This document shows positions 63,601 to 64,000 of a stretch of 64,000 nucleotides of DNA, in pieces; the first letter of the stretch is position 1, and each line of letters begins with the position of its first letter. Origin of the DNA: Alitta virens. Taxonomy: Eukaryota > Annelida > Polychaeta > Phyllodocida > Nereididae. Both the position numbers and the translations under genes were made by a program. The stretch is from NCBI GenBank assembly GCA_932294295.1, contig OW028580.1, positions 10,135,374-10,199,373 of the forward strand. The letters run 5' to 3'. Under the pieces are notes generated by a model. The model had not been told where the DNA came from, ran no database searches, and was given only the letters and a program-made list of their open reading frames with translations.

Positions 63601-64000
63601 TTGTTCACACTTTTTTTGGTTTGTTGTTCACACTTTTTTTGTTGTTCACACTTTGTTTGTTTGTTGTTCACACTTTTTTTGGTTTCTTGTTCACACTTTG
63701 TTTGTTTGTTGTTCACACATTTTTTGTTTGTTGTTTACACTTTTTTTGTTTGTTGTTCACACATTTTTTGTTTGTTGTTTACACTTTGTTTGTTGTTCAC
63801 ACTTTTTTTGGTTTGTTGTTCACACTTTTTTTGGTTTGTTGTTCACACTTTTTTTGGTTTGTTGCTCACACTTTTTTTGGTTTGTTGTTCACACTTTTTT
63901 TGGTTTGTTGTTCACACTTTGTTTGTTTGTTTTTCACACATTTTTTGTTTGTTGTTTACACTTTGTTTGTTGTTCACACATTTTTTGGTTTATTGTTCAC
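60664..64000 (+). repeat. Segment 29: right-cut type II segment
   Basis: Type II opening, a 480 bp tandem duplication, then the CATTTTATG (about 62412) and GTGCAC (62945-62950) marker block, with private changes at 62875 (making TGA 62873-62875) and 62904. The order then follows that of 8.3-10.4 kb until the window ends mid-monomer. Confidence 0.83.
61281..62200 (+). repeat. Tandem duplication, about 480 bp
   Basis: GGTTTGCTG at 61291/61771 and the unusual CGCACA T-tract F monomer at 61381/61861 are each exactly 480 bp apart. After about 61530/62010 the first copy has five A monomers up to the TTGCTCAC form where the second has three, so the offset falls to 434 bp. Confidence 0.85.

Larger units (their letters stand above)
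1..64000 (+). repeat. T-rich satellite array of 18/22/23 bp monomers filling the window
   Basis: Every line of the window is built from one monomer: CACAC, then T7 (or A+T6, or TTTGTTT), then G or GG, then TTTGTTGTT. The main forms are A (T7 GG, 23 bp), B (T7 G, 22), C (TTTGTTTG, 22), D (TTTG, 18), E (A T6 GG, 23) and F (A T6 G, 22). Junction variants are TTTACAC, TTGCTCAC, TTCGCAC, TTTATTG, TTTCTTG and TTTCATG. Form A is about 61% T, 17% G, 13% C and 9% A, so the strands are strongly asymmetric. No monomer in reverse orientation and no interrupting unique DNA was seen. The array is cut by both window edges. I do not recognise the repeat family. A nuclear heterochromatic location is inferred, not shown. 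Confidence 0.97.

Noticed and set aside
1..64000. CRISPR array
   Set aside because: There are no unique spacers; the whole sequence is repeat, and monomers are only 18-23 bp and directly contiguous.
1..64000. Low-complexity assembly or basecalling artefact for the entire window
   Set aside because: Ordered rare variants, exact monomer accounting and shared private substitutions are not expected from random error. Local misassembly in the strongly duplicated 42-55 kb part remains possible and is noted in the findings.

Overview
The whole 64 kb window is a single tandem-repeat (satellite/minisatellite) array. I see no unique DNA, gene, RNA gene or mobile element anywhere in it, and it runs off both edges, so the array is longer than the window. 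The monomer, on the given strand, is CACAC + a T-rich stretch + G or GG + TTTGTTGTT. It occurs in discrete lengths of 23, 22 and 18 bp, with rarer ones such as 21. Every monomer I read has the same orientation. With a mean near 21.8 bp the window should hold about 2,900 monomers (an estimate).

Monomer variants are ordered, so there is a higher-order repeat (HOR). A rare variant turning GGTTTG into GGTTAG occurs 29 times and cuts the window into 30 segments, used here as the annotation frame. Four segments are exactly 1,264 bp (14647-15910, 22183-23446, 43524-44787, 48629-49892). I parsed the first by hand into 58 monomers (8 of 18 bp, 1 of 21, 28 of 22, 21 of 23), which sum to exactly 1,264. 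For the other lengths I checked, 1,242, 1,243, 1,218, 1,310, 1,016 and 777 bp, the difference is fully explained by gain or loss of whole monomers plus 1-3 bp slippage in T tracts (one case also needs a 2 bp deletion). Nine segments share a deletion of monomers 7-24.

On top of this lie tandem duplications of about 1,681, 1,171, 548 and 480 bp and dispersed multi-kilobase copies (offsets about 25,156, 39,953, 32,169, 10,921, 5,105 and 3,588 bp). Several copy pairs share private single-base changes. The pattern is that of unequal exchange, gene conversion or replication-based amplification.

The organism cannot be identified from this sequence. A monotonous T-rich HOR array of this size points to eukaryotic nuclear heterochromatin (centromeric, pericentromeric or subtelomeric), assembled from long reads; this is inference. 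The very long open frames on the + strand are artefacts, because the monomer contains no TAA, TAG or TGA in any frame. There are no genes to place in a pathway.
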